Origin: Spirochaetae bacterium HGW-Spirochaetae-4
GTDB taxonomy: Bacteria > Spirochaetota > Spirochaetia > Sphaerochaetales > Sphaerochaetaceae
Length of the DNA stretch: 64,000 nucleotides
Assembly: GCA_002839335.1 (NCBI GenBank)
Contig: PGXU01000012.1
Location: 1-64,000 of the forward strand
Direction: 5' to 3'
Shown here in pieces: positions 1 to 9,355 of this stretch (within the stretch, counting starts at the first letter, position 1; the number at the start of each line of letters is the position of its first letter). Below the pieces are notes generated by a model, which was given only the letters and a program-made list of their open reading frames with translations, had not been told where the DNA came from and did no database searches. The position numbers and the translations under genes are program-made.

Positions 1-773
1 CAACCGCCTGCAACCGCCGCAGCGCAAAAGAAGAAGGAAGCCGACGAATAGTCTCCATTGACAACGGATTCGAACGGTGTATACCGCTGGTTCCCGGTAA
101 TGGTGAAGGTATCCATGGATTCGCTCGCTTCGTAGGTGATGTGCTGGGAATCCAACCAGGAGCGGGTCATGTGCACATATGGACGTTCATTGAGCAACGG
201 CACCGAGATTCGGCTGGTTCCAATTCCCAATGGACAGCCGAGCAACAATGCCGAAAGGTGTTGGCTGGTATGGCAGGTTATGCTGGTGGATCCACCCGTT
301 ATAGGTCCTGTGATGGTGAAGGGTGGATACCCCGGTCTACTATTGCTTGTAGGATAGTCAACCGTTACGCCCAGATCGGAAAGGGCTTGGAGCAACTCAC
401 CTACCGGTCTGTTCCTTAACTGGGCATCTCCGGTGAACGTGACTGCCGATCCGGTGGCCGCCGCCATACCGGCGGCGAGATACAGCGTGGTTCCCGAATT
501 GCCGCAGTCGACTGTGATTGAAGCAGGAAAGGTGATGGGGGCATCGACAGTGAGGGACGTCAATCCTTCTGTCGAAACGTCTGGGACGATGGTTGCCCCG
601 AAGGCACGGCACACCTCGATACACGAGCGGGTATCCTGGGAATCCAACGGGTTGTGGATAATACTGCGACCTTTGGCGAATGTCGCTACCAATAGAGCCC
701 GGATTGTCTGCGACTTCGAAGCCGGAACGGTGATCGTACCCGATATGGGAGTGCTGGTAAGCGTCTTGTCCAT
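1..773 (-). CDS. aroA: 3-phosphoshikimate 1-carboxyvinyltransferase (EPSP synthase), 3' part missing at window edge
   Basis: Own translation of minus strand from ATG at 773: MDKTLTSTPISGTITVPASKSQTIRALLVA...GNSGTTLYLAAG...GDAQLRNRPVGELLQAL...GDYSSASFFFCAAAV; open to window edge. Confidence 0.95.
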   Translation of the reverse strand, partial: MDKTLTSTPISGTITVPASKSQTIRALLVATFAKGRSIIHNPLDSQDTRSCIEVCRAFGATIVPDVSTEGLTSLTVDAPITFPASITVDCGNSGTTLYLAAGMAAATGSAVTFTGDAQLRNRPVGELLQALSDLGVTVDYPTSNSRPGYPPFTITGPITGGSTSITCHTSQHLSALLLGCPLGIGTSRISVPLLNERPYVHMTRSWLDSQHITYEASESMDTFTITGNQRYTPFESVVNGDYSSASFFFCAAAVAGG

Positions 774-819
774 GTGGCGACTATAGCTTTTTTTCCTGCT
801 GTTGGCAATGGAAAGGCGG

Positions 820-853
820 GATATGAAAAAGCTCCTGGCAGAACGCCAGGAGC
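820..853 (-). terminator. Rho-independent terminator downstream of oppA
   Basis: GCTCCTGGC-agaac-GCCAGGAGC stem (831-853) followed on the minus strand by TTTTT. Confidence 0.8.
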
Positions 854-878
854 TGTAAAAATCGTGAAAGGGGAACAA

Positions 879-2582
879 CTACTTGAGGTAGACGTCCTTG
901 GTCGGATGGTAGTCCATGGTGTTTGGATACCAGCCGCCCCACTTGGAGGTGTCGATCATGTTGTTGGTTGTGTAGTAGTACATCGGCATGAGAGCCTGAT
1001 CTTCGTTGATGAGGATGTCCTCGGCAGTCAAAAGGACTTCAAGACGGTCCGCACCACCCATCATGGCAGCTTCCTTGATCAGGATGTCGTACACTTCGTT
1101 GGAGTACTTTCCGCCGTTCATACCGGCACCGGTGATGAACATGTCGAGGAAGGTATTCGGATCCTGGTAGTCACCGACCCATCCGGCACGTGCGACTTGG
1201 AAGTCACCTTCGTTTCTGGATGAGAGGTAGGTTGCCCATTCCTGGTTCTCAAGCTCAATGGTAATATTGAGGTTGTTCTTCCATTCCTGCTGCAAGAATT
1301 CTGCGATAGCCTTGTGGCCTTCGCTTGTGTTGTAGAGCACAGCGGTCTTCGGGAAGCCTACACCATTCGGATAACCGGCTTCCGCGAGAAGCTTGCGGGC
1401 CTGCTCGACATCGAAGATAGGTTCGCCGAGGCCAGGATATCCAGCCATTTCAGGAACAATACCCCAAGCTGGGATCTGTCCGGCACGGGTGACCTGGTCG
1501 ACCAATGCCTGGCGGTCGAATGCCATGGAAAGGGCCTTTCTTACACGCACGTCATCGAAAGGAGATTTCTCGGTCTGGAACACATAGTAGTAGGTCGACA
1601 ACTGTGGTGCACGGTGGTAGTCGCGGCGCAAGGATGCGGCTTCGATCTGATCGAGGGGAACCGTGGTCATCCAGTCGACTTCACCATTAAGGTACATGTT
1701 GTAGGCGGTGTTGTTGTCGTCGATAGCATAGAAGACGACTTCGTCGAGCTTCACAGCTTCGCGATCCCAATACTTCTCGTTGGGAACGACTTTGATGTAG
1801 GACTGGGGAACCCATTCCTTCAAGACATAGGGGCCGTTACCGACAAAATTTTCTGGGAGTGTCCACTCGTCGCCAAACTTTTCAATGGCATGGAGGGGGA
1901 CAACCGCGAAGGAGTAGTGTGCCAAAGCACCAATTGCATACGGCAAGGGTCCGAGAAGATCCATCTGGAACGTCATCTCGTCAAGTGCGCGGATACCAAC
2001 AGCTTCCGGACCGGCATCACCAGAGTTGAACTCGGCTGCGCCCTTGAGGAACATTGCCGGGAACCATGCGTAGGGACTGGCAGTCGCGGGATCGAGCTCG
2101 CGGATCCATGAGTCTACGACAGTCTTGGCGGTGATCTTCACACCGTCGCTCCATACTGCATCGCGCAATTTGAAGGTGTACTGGGTCCCGTCATCGCTGG
2201 CAGTCCAGCTTTCGGCCAAGCCCGGGATACCTTCGGCGGTTTCCGGATCATAGGCAATCAGTCCTTCAAAAATCGCTTCATAGAGGCGATGTTCGGGAAC
2301 TCCCTGGATCTGGTGGGGATCGAGGCTCTCGGGCTCTGCGCCGTTGACCAATTTGAATACCACAGCATCCTTGGCAGCAGCAGGTGCGGCTGGAGCCGGA
2401 GCGGCTGGAGCAGCAGGTGCTGGAGTTACGGCGGCAGGAGCGGCTGGGGCAGCAGGTGCCGGAGCTGCGGGTGCAGCTGGTGTCTCAACCTTGGCGGCCT
2501 CTTCTTTCTTTCCACAGGAAACAAATAAGGCACCGACAAGGAGAATGATTAATGCAATTGATAGGACTTTTTTCATATACAT
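879..2582 (-). CDS. oppA: Oligopeptide ABC transporter substrate-binding lipoprotein with Ala/Pro-rich linker
   Basis: 567 aa; lipobox-like ...LFVSCGKKEE; SBP family 5 features (EPESLDPHQIQGVPEHRLYEAIFEGL; NGPYVLKEW). Confidence 0.93.
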   Translation of the reverse strand: MYMKKVLSIALIILLVGALFVSCGKKEEAAKVETPAAPAAPAPAAPAAPAAVTPAPAAPAAPAPAAPAAAKDAVVFKLVNGAEPESLDPHQIQGVPEHRLYEAIFEGLIAYDPETAEGIPGLAESWTASDDGTQYTFKLRDAVWSDGVKITAKTVVDSWIRELDPATASPYAWFPAMFLKGAAEFNSGDAGPEAVGIRALDEMTFQMDLLGPLPYAIGALAHYSFAVVPLHAIEKFGDEWTLPENFVGNGPYVLKEWVPQSYIKVVPNEKYWDREAVKLDEVVFYAIDDNNTAYNMYLNGEVDWMTTVPLDQIEAASLRRDYHRAPQLSTYYYVFQTEKSPFDDVRVRKALSMAFDRQALVDQVTRAGQIPAWGIVPEMAGYPGLGEPIFDVEQARKLLAEAGYPNGVGFPKTAVLYNTSEGHKAIAEFLQQEWKNNLNITIELENQEWATYLSSRNEGDFQVARAGWVGDYQDPNTFLDMFITGAGMNGGKYSNEVYDILIKEAAMMGGADRLEVLLTAEDILINEDQALMPMYYYTTNNMIDTSKWGGWYPNTMDYHPTKDVYLK

Positions 2583-2790
2583 ATCTCCTTATGAAAATAT
2601 ATGCGTTCACCATAGAGTACAGTAAAGATATGCAATAATCAAGAAAAATAAAAGAATCGATGGGATTCCGACAGGGTGCGTCGATTGGTGCCGTCCATAG
2701 TATTTTACATGCTGGCACTTTCCTTCTGCCGTGGTAACAGGTATATTTCACCTGTCGGCTTTGAGCCTGCAGTTTCAGGAGGTTCGTGGG

Positions 2791-3348
2791 ATGCGGATGA
2801 GGTTCAAACAGATGCCCAATGGGGTAGGTAGCTATGCGGTTTCGAATGCGACCCGCTGGTTCTATGCGCTATTTTGCCTGTTCATTGGATTGGGTTTTGC
2901 CTCTGTGCTTATCGATGGGGGTTTGACCACACCATCAATCGTACCGTTGGCCCTTTTCATCGTCAGCCTGATCGGTCTGGGGTACCGCGAATCATGGATG
3001 TTCGACCCGCATACACACACGGTCACCTATACGATCGGTTTTTATGGCCTGGTAAAACGTGAGACCTACCCGGCACCTTCCATTCGGATGTTGGAGATCA
3101 CCCATTTTGTGCGAGGAAGTTCTCCACATGAGACGAATGTGAGACCACGCGGTCGGAACAAGGCCATGCTCGTGTTCTCGTTGCATATGCAGGACGATTC
3201 CACGAAGGACATTGAGATTCTTCCCGAGCGGACCAGCGGTGGTAGGACCGAAGCCGCTGCCCAGGCCCTGGCTGCGATCATGGACCTGCCGTTCCACGCC
3301 GACCGGGAACCGGATATCTACCAGTCGGTTTCTGTCAGGGACGTGTAG
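2791..3348 (+). CDS. Hypothetical membrane protein (two predicted TM segments)
   Basis: In-frame ATG at 2791 preceded by aggaggttcg; hydrophobic stretches WFYALFCLFIGLGFASVLI and IVPLALFIVSLIGLGY. Confidence 0.7.
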   Translation: MRMRFKQMPNGVGSYAVSNATRWFYALFCLFIGLGFASVLIDGGLTTPSIVPLALFIVSLIGLGYRESWMFDPHTHTVTYTIGFYGLVKRETYPAPSIRMLEITHFVRGSSPHETNVRPRGRNKAMLVFSLHMQDDSTKDIEILPERTSGGRTEAAAQALAAIMDLPFHADREPDIYQSVSVRDV

Positions 3349-3354
3349 ATGCAA

Positions 3355-3381
3355 AAGGCGCCACAGCAACTGTAGCGCCTT
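3355..3381. terminator. Bidirectional terminator-like hairpin between convergent genes
   Basis: AAGGCGC...GCGCCTT inverted repeat between the + gene ending at 3348 and oppF ending at 3403. Confidence 0.5.
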
Positions 3382-3402
3382 GAAACAACACGGGAACGAA
3401 AA

Positions 3403-4467
3403 CTACTCGTACAACCAACAGGCTACCTCATGGTGTTCGTCCATCCGCTTCATGGGTGGAATGTTGGTCTTGCACTTCTCCATCTTGTACGGACAGCGGT
3501 CGTAGAAGTAACAACCGAAGCGCTCCTTGTTCGGGGACGGGACATCGCCGGTGAGGATTATGCGTTGCCGTTTCCTCTCGATCACCGGGTCGGGTATGGG
3601 AGCCGCTGAAAGCAAGGCTTTGGTATACGGATGCAGCGGATTCTTGTACAAGTCGCTGGAGCGGGAAAGCTCCATGATCTTGCCAAGATACATGACCGCC
3701 ACCCGGGTGCTGATATACTCGATGACCGCCAAGTCATGTGCGATGAAGACATAGGTGAGTCCCAGCTCCTTCTGCAGGTCATGCAGGAGGTTCAATATCT
3801 GCGATTGGATCGATACGTCGAGTGCGCTCACCGGTTCGTCCGCCAAGATGATTTTCGGATTGAGGGCCAATGCCCGTGCGATTCCAATCCGCTGGCGTTG
3901 TCCGCCGCTGAATTCGTGGGGGTACCTGTTCTTGAAAGCCCTGTTCAGACCAACCCGCTCCATGAGTTCCTCGACACGCTTTTCAATGACATCCCGAGTA
4001 ACGGAAGCGTCGAGCATGCCGCGCGTTCGATAGATCTCCAACGGTTCGGCAATGATGGTCCTCACGGTCATACGGGGATCCAGCGATGCGTACGGATCTT
4101 GGAAAATCATCTGGATATTCTTGCGGGCATCGAGCATCTGTTCCCTCGGGGCATTGACCAGGTCGATCCCGTCGAAGATCACGCTACCCGAAGTCGGCTT
4201 GTACAACTGGGCGATGGATCTGACTGTTGTCGATTTCCCACAACCCGACTCTCCGACGATTCCCAAAGTCTCGCCTTCGTTTACGGTAAACGAAATGCCA
4301 TCGACAGCCCGGACCGCACCGATCTGACGTTTCATGATGAAACCCGACTCTATGGGGAAATGCTGCTTGAGGTCCTTGACTTCCAGCAACGGTCTTTTTT
4401 CTGTTGTCTTACTCATGTGAGTGCTCCTTCTCGTCGATGAACAGCCAGCAAGAGACCTCGTGACCAT
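3403..4467 (-). CDS. oppF: Oligopeptide ABC transporter ATP-binding protein OppF
   Basis: Walker A GESGCGKST, signature LSGGQ-like FSGGQRQRIGIARAL, Walker B ILADEPVSALDVSIQ, C-terminal CYFYDRCPYKMEKC. Confidence 0.95.
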   Translation of the reverse strand: MVTRSLAGCSSTRRSTHMSKTTEKRPLLEVKDLKQHFPIESGFIMKRQIGAVRAVDGISFTVNEGETLGIVGESGCGKSTTVRSIAQLYKPTSGSVIFDGIDLVNAPREQMLDARKNIQMIFQDPYASLDPRMTVRTIIAEPLEIYRTRGMLDASVTRDVIEKRVEELMERVGLNRAFKNRYPHEFSGGQRQRIGIARALALNPKIILADEPVSALDVSIQSQILNLLHDLQKELGLTYVFIAHDLAVIEYISTRVAVMYLGKIMELSRSSDLYKNPLHPYTKALLSAAPIPDPVIERKRQRIILTGDVPSPNKERFGCYFYDRCPYKMEKCKTNIPPMKRMDEHHEVACWLYE

Positions 4468-5428
4468 TGCCCAGGTCCTTTGTGGGTGGGTATTGGGTCC
4501 GACAGATATCCATTGCCTTGTGGCAGCGGGGATGGAACGGGCAGCACGGAGGGAGGTCGATCACGTTCGGTGGTTGCCCCTCGATCGAGAATAGTTTTCC
4601 ATCGTGGGCCTTGTCCAAGCGGGGAACCGATTGAATAAGGCCATAGGTGTAGGGATGCGAGGGATTGGCATACAAGTCGTCGGTCTTTGCCTTCTCGACA
4701 ATTTTTCCCGCATACATGACACACACGGTATCGCACATCCCGGCCACTACGCCCAAATCGTGGGTAATGAGGATTACGGCGGTATCGAGCTTTTTCGAAA
4801 GCTCCTGGATCAATTCGAGTATCTGTGCCTGGATTGTCACATCCAGGGCCGTAGTCGGTTCGTCCGCAATCAGGATCTTGGCCTCGCAACTGAGGGCCAT
4901 GCCGATCATGACCCGTTGGCGCATACCACCGGAAAACTGGTGGGGATAGCTGTGGATACGCTCTTCGGCTGCGGGAATTCCAACCAGCTTGAGCATCTCG
5001 ATCGACTTTGCCAAGGCTTCCCTCCTCGACATGCTCTGGTGCAGTCTGATTGTTTCGATCATCTGTGTCGAAATTCTCAGGAAGGGATTGAGGCTGGTCA
5101 TGGGGTCTTGGAAAATCATGGAGATGTCGTTGCCCCGAAGATGGCGAAGCTCACCTTCGGAGAGCTTCAGGATGTCCTTTCCCTCGAACAGGACCTCACC
5201 TCCGACGATTTTTCCCGGAGGACTGGGGATGAGCCTCATGATGGAGAGGTTGGTCACCGATTTGCCGCTTCCCGATTCCCCAACGATTCCCAGGGTCTCA
5301 CCCTTGTTCAACGTGAAGGATATACCGTCGACTGCCTTTACTATACCGGCATCGGTCTTGAAGTAGGTCTGGAGGCCCTTGACCTCCAACAATCTCTTAT
5401 ATGTATCAGGTGATGTTGCATTCGTCAC
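4409..5428 (-). CDS. oppD: Oligopeptide ABC transporter ATP-binding protein OppD
   Basis: Walker A GESGSGKS, FSGGMRQRVMIGMAL, ILIADEPTTALDVTIQ, C-terminal CPFHPRCHKAMDIC. Confidence 0.95.
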   Translation of the reverse strand: MTNATSPDTYKRLLEVKGLQTYFKTDAGIVKAVDGISFTLNKGETLGIVGESGSGKSVTNLSIMRLIPSPPGKIVGGEVLFEGKDILKLSEGELRHLRGNDISMIFQDPMTSLNPFLRISTQMIETIRLHQSMSRREALAKSIEMLKLVGIPAAEERIHSYPHQFSGGMRQRVMIGMALSCEAKILIADEPTTALDVTIQAQILELIQELSKKLDTAVILITHDLGVVAGMCDTVCVMYAGKIVEKAKTDDLYANPSHPYTYGLIQSVPRLDKAHDGKLFSIEGQPPNVIDLPPCCPFHPRCHKAMDICRTQYPPTKDLGNGHEVSCWLFIDEKEHSHE

Positions 5429-5440
5429 TTTGAAATACTC

Positions 5441-7051
5441 CTATAACTGGTTCTTGCTCTGTGGGTCGAAGGCGTCGCGTAGTCCATCTCCAAGAAAGTT
5501 CATGGCGAACAGGAAGATGGTCATGGCTGCTGCCGGGAAGAACAATTTCCATGGATACAATGTCATGCCTCCGACAGCATCACCTACGAGTGATCCCCAC
5601 GACGCGTATGGAGCCTGGACACCAAGCCCAAGGAAGGAGAGGAACGATTCGGTCATGATGAACGAAGGAATCCTCAACGTGGAGAATACGATTATGACAC
5701 TCAACGAATTGGGTACCAGGTGCCTGAATATGATGCGCCAGGTGGGAGCCCCCATGGATCTGGCAGCTTCGATGAACTCCTGGTTCTTCAAGGACATGAT
5801 CTGTCCGCGGACCATTCTGCTGACGGTTAGCCAACTGATGATGGCCAAGGCGAAGAACAGGTTCAATATGTTCCGACCGAAGATGGCCATGGCGATGATT
5901 ACCAACAGCATATAAGGCAAGCCGTACATGATGTCGACGATACGCATGATGAAGTAGTCGACCTTGCCCCCGAGATATCCTGCCAACGCACCTAGGATAA
6001 TGCCGATGAATACGCTGGTTATGGTTCCAATAAAGCCGATGGCGATCGAGACCTGCCCACCATAGATGATTCTCGAAAGCATATCCCGGCCCTGGTAGTC
6101 TGTTCCGAGATAATAGCGGCGGTCATGCATTTTGGTAGCTTCGACATCCGCAGAGAGGGATCCTTGTATGATGATTTCCTTATCCAAAGGGAAAACCGCA
6201 CTTTCGTCGGTGGCAGCAACCTTCAGGTCCTTGCTGGCTATTTCCTTTGCACGGGAAGAAATCTTGGCCAATACATTTTCCTTTACCAGCTTATCGTGTT
6301 CCTTCTCCGACATGGATTCCAGTTCCTTGTCATAGAGGAGCAGGTATTCTTCCGGGGTCAAATCCGGATTCTGGGCCATGATGACCTTCACCAGTTGTTG
6401 TTCGATCTCACGTTCGTACTGTTCGCTGACGATTTCGACAGAAGTTCCGACCATTTCGGCATAGATTTCGACAACCTGTTCAACAGGAAGCTTCGCGACA
6501 TTGTCCTTCTTTCCTGTTTCCTGGTTGGTGTGCCACACCTTCTTGACGGTGATCTGCAAGTCTGTTTTAAGTTTTTTCTCAAGATTATCGATGGTCCGCT
6601 TTTCGGCGGAAGTGAAGGTGTAGGTCCCGTCGGCGATTTGTTCGGAACCGACGATGAACATGTAGTCCCATACCTTGTTCGCATTGCTGCTGTCGATCCA
6701 AGCCCACAGCATGTCATCCTCTTCGGGTGTGACCTTCAGGCGACCTTGCCGCCATGCTTGGGTATACAGGTCAGCCATCTTCTTTTCTGTCAGCAACTCT
6801 CCCGAAGTCTTGGAAAGCGAAGGTTTGAGGTGTTGGTGGTCGAGGATGATTTCATCATATGGATAGATGGGTAGAATCGGAGCGAGTATTGCCAACAGTA
6901 TGTATATGCTCACGATGACAACGCTTATGACTGCCATCTTGTTTTTCTTTAGCCTTCTCCAAGCATCCTTGGTGAGGCTGTTGCCTACGACAACCTGGTT
7001 GAACTCGTTGGTCGCCTCTAGCTTTGTCTTTTTCTTATTGAATAGGTTCAT
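5441..7051 (-). CDS. oppC: Oligopeptide ABC transporter permease OppC with long insertion after TM1
   Basis: 536 aa; C-terminal half is BPD_transp_1 (LGTDYQGRDMLSRIIYGGQVS; EAARSMGAPTWRIIFRHLVPN); about 240 extra residues between TM1 and the permease domain. Confidence 0.92.
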   Translation of the reverse strand: MNLFNKKKTKLEATNEFNQVVVGNSLTKDAWRRLKKNKMAVISVVIVSIYILLAILAPILPIYPYDEIILDHQHLKPSLSKTSGELLTEKKMADLYTQAWRQGRLKVTPEEDDMLWAWIDSSNANKVWDYMFIVGSEQIADGTYTFTSAEKRTIDNLEKKLKTDLQITVKKVWHTNQETGKKDNVAKLPVEQVVEIYAEMVGTSVEIVSEQYEREIEQQLVKVIMAQNPDLTPEEYLLLYDKELESMSEKEHDKLVKENVLAKISSRAKEIASKDLKVAATDESAVFPLDKEIIIQGSLSADVEATKMHDRRYYLGTDYQGRDMLSRIIYGGQVSIAIGFIGTITSVFIGIILGALAGYLGGKVDYFIMRIVDIMYGLPYMLLVIIAMAIFGRNILNLFFALAIISWLTVSRMVRGQIMSLKNQEFIEAARSMGAPTWRIIFRHLVPNSLSVIIVFSTLRIPSFIMTESFLSFLGLGVQAPYASWGSLVGDAVGGMTLYPWKLFFPAAAMTIFLFAMNFLGDGLRDAFDPQSKNQL

Positions 7052-7066
7052 TCGGCGTCTCCAATC

Positions 7067-8008
7067 CTATTTGTAGGTGATGCGTGGGTCTAGCAACGAG
7101 TAGACAATGTCAACAATGAAATTCATGATGACAAGAATTACCGAGTAGACGATAACAACGCCGACAATCAGGGTATAGTCACGATTGAAAGACGACTGCA
7201 CGAAGAATTTTCCCAGTCCGGGAATCCTGAAGACCTGTTCGACTACCACAGATCCTGTGATGATTCCGGCGAAGGCTGGGCCGAGATAACTGACGATCGG
7301 GAGCATGGCTCCTTTCATGGAATGCTTGAAAATGATTGCAGAGGGCTTCATCCCCTTGGCTTTCGCGGTTCTGATATAGTCGCTGCGGAGTGTTTCGAGC
7401 ATACTCGAGCGGGTAAGTCGCGCGATTGTCGCAAAATCTGCAAATGCCAATGTCACGGCGGGCAGGATAATGGTTTTCCAGCCATCCCCGGCGGTAAACC
7501 AACCCGAGGTTGGCAACCAGCCCAACCGCATTGCAAATACGTATTGCAGGACCGGTCCTATGACAAACAGTGGGACCGATATTCCCACCACGGCCAAGGC
7601 CATACTAAGGTAGTCCACCCAGGTGTTTTGCTTCACCGCCGCCAACATCCCGCTGGTGATGCCGAATATTATCGATAGGGAAATGGCTATGACTCCAAGG
7701 ATCATGGAGTTGGGTAAGCTCTGGAAAATATAGAAGTTGACGTCATGGTCCTTGTATCGGAAGGAAGGACCGAGGTCTCCCCGCAATACATCGAACATGT
7801 ACCGGCCATACTGGATCAAAAGTGGGTCGTCCATATGGTACTTGGCTTCGATATTCCGTTTGACGACTTCAGGCAAAGCTCGTTCGCCATCGAAGGGTCC
7901 GCCAGGAGCAACGCGGACAATGAAAAAACTGATGGTGATAATCACCAAGAGTGTCGGGATGATTCCTAACAGCCGTCTGATGATATATTTAGTCATTGGC
8001 AACCTCAC
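7067..8008 (-). CDS. oppB: Oligopeptide ABC transporter permease OppB
   Basis: MTKYIIRRLLGIIPTLLVIITISFFIVRVAPGGPFDGER...RTAKAKGMKPSAIIFKHSMKGAMLP typical OppB. Confidence 0.95.
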   Translation of the reverse strand: MRLPMTKYIIRRLLGIIPTLLVIITISFFIVRVAPGGPFDGERALPEVVKRNIEAKYHMDDPLLIQYGRYMFDVLRGDLGPSFRYKDHDVNFYIFQSLPNSMILGVIAISLSIIFGITSGMLAAVKQNTWVDYLSMALAVVGISVPLFVIGPVLQYVFAMRLGWLPTSGWFTAGDGWKTIILPAVTLAFADFATIARLTRSSMLETLRSDYIRTAKAKGMKPSAIIFKHSMKGAMLPIVSYLGPAFAGIITGSVVVEQVFRIPGLGKFFVQSSFNRDYTLIVGVVIVYSVILVIMNFIVDIVYSLLDPRITYK

Positions 8009-8276
8009 GACAATGAGAAAGATGATATGCGCACATGCAGACCGATAGTATACGATGCCGCATAGTTATGCAAGTAAACGGATATACCATGGAGAGATGC
8101 CCCGTCAACAAAAATCGTACGGAACGGCGCCGAATGATAAGATTCGTAAAACTTAAACTGCTATAAGATAGATTTTTGGAACAGTACCCCACAAAGTTGG
8201 TGATAAGTGTCCAAAATAATGACGTATCGATATCAAATATTGAACAGATAAAGAAATGGAACGGAATGAGGAAAAA

Positions 8277-8311
8277 ATTTCTGAAAAAACGAATTGGTTT
8301 TCTTCAGAAAT
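8277..8311. other. Long intergenic inverted repeat (hairpin)
   Basis: TTTCTGAA-AAAAC-gaattg-GTTTT-c-TTCAGAAA: 13 paired bases with one bulge, no T tract immediately downstream. Confidence 0.5.
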
Positions 8312-8594
8312 AGGAAGGTTTCGACCGATGGATTCTCAAAAATGTCCTGTTGTAATCACTCCGTAGTATCCATGCATGTTCTGCACTGGATGCAGCCTCT
8401 GCGTATTCTGCCAAGTGGATAGTCGATGCACGTGTGTGGAAAATTGGATTTGAAACAAAAAGAACAGGTATAAAATGCCAAACAAACCCTTGTCGAAGTT
8501 TTATTTATACAATTTCAAGGAATTTGTAGTTGTTATCTCTTTCAACCTCATTTATACTGCATACAATATGTGTATTTGCATAAGGAGGAATTTG

Positions 8595-9215
8595 ATGAAA
8601 AAGCACGTGATGCTTGCATTGCTGATTTTGTTTCTTGGTTCGTCGTTCGTATTCGCTGGAGCTTTCGGTGCTGGCGTGAGCGCTGGTGGAAGTTTGTCGT
8701 TTGTTGATTCTACTTCAACAGATACTGAAGGAACACCGCGTTATGGTTTCACCGGTGGTGTTTTTGGCGAATTTGCCTTCTATTCGATTGAAAATGTGGT
8801 TGACTTCTCGGCCCAGCCAGGTGTCTATTACGCCATGAAAGGTTATAACCAAACTGCACCGTCAGAAGTTGAAGCTGTCATCAACTACATTGAAATTCCA
8901 GTGTTGTTGAAAGCGAGTGTGCCATTGAACCTCCCAGTTCAGCCCTATATCTTGGTTGGTCCCGCTCTCAGTGTTAAGTTGAATTCTGAATGGACCCCCA
9001 ATGCATTGGAAGGGGCTTCGGAACTTAATGAAGAACTGACTCTTCTTGATTACGGTATAGTGATGGGTGCTGGTGTTGATCTTGACATGGGTATTTCTAT
9101 CGATGCCCGTTTTAATTTGGGTTTGAGCCAAATCACAAAGGGGAGCACATACTTGGAAACACAAGAAATGAAGAACCGCTACGTTTCTCTCATGGTCAGC
9201 TACAACATCCTGTAG
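8595..9215 (+). CDS. Outer-membrane beta-barrel protein (PorT/OmpW-like)
   Basis: Signal peptide MKKHVMLALLILFLGSSFVFAGAFG; RBS aaggagg; alternating beta pattern, C-terminal YVSLMVSYNIL. Confidence 0.75.
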   Translation: MKKHVMLALLILFLGSSFVFAGAFGAGVSAGGSLSFVDSTSTDTEGTPRYGFTGGVFGEFAFYSIENVVDFSAQPGVYYAMKGYNQTAPSEVEAVINYIEIPVLLKASVPLNLPVQPYILVGPALSVKLNSEWTPNALEGASELNEELTLLDYGIVMGAGVDLDMGISIDARFNLGLSQITKGSTYLETQEMKNRYVSLMVSYNIL

Positions 9216-9240
9216 TTCTAGTTTCCTTACTTGCATACAA

Positions 9241-9272
9241 GGCCATCGTGGAGCAATCCGCGGTGGCCTTTT
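9241..9272 (+). terminator. Rho-independent terminator
   Basis: GGCCATCGTGGAGCAATCCGCGGTGGCC stem followed by TTTT. Confidence 0.8.
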
Positions 9273-9355
9273 CCATCTGTCCATATCCCCTTGACAGTCG
9301 TCGGCAAGTTGGACCAGACTTGCCGTTGCACCCTTTGGGGCATGTGGAGGAAGCG

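Noticed and set aside
1314-2111. 265-aa + strand ORF opposite oppA
   Set aside because: Antisense to a convincing OppA CDS; no family features; a by-product of the GC-rich codon pattern.
2344-2625. Ala/Gly-rich + strand ORF (AAGAAGAGAAG...)
   Set aside because: Antisense reading of the OppA Ala/Pro linker, not a separate gene.
8170-8215. acagtaccccacaaagttggtgataagtgtcc resembling an IS3-family end
   Set aside because: Single degenerate match, no transposase remnant and no partner inverted repeat found.
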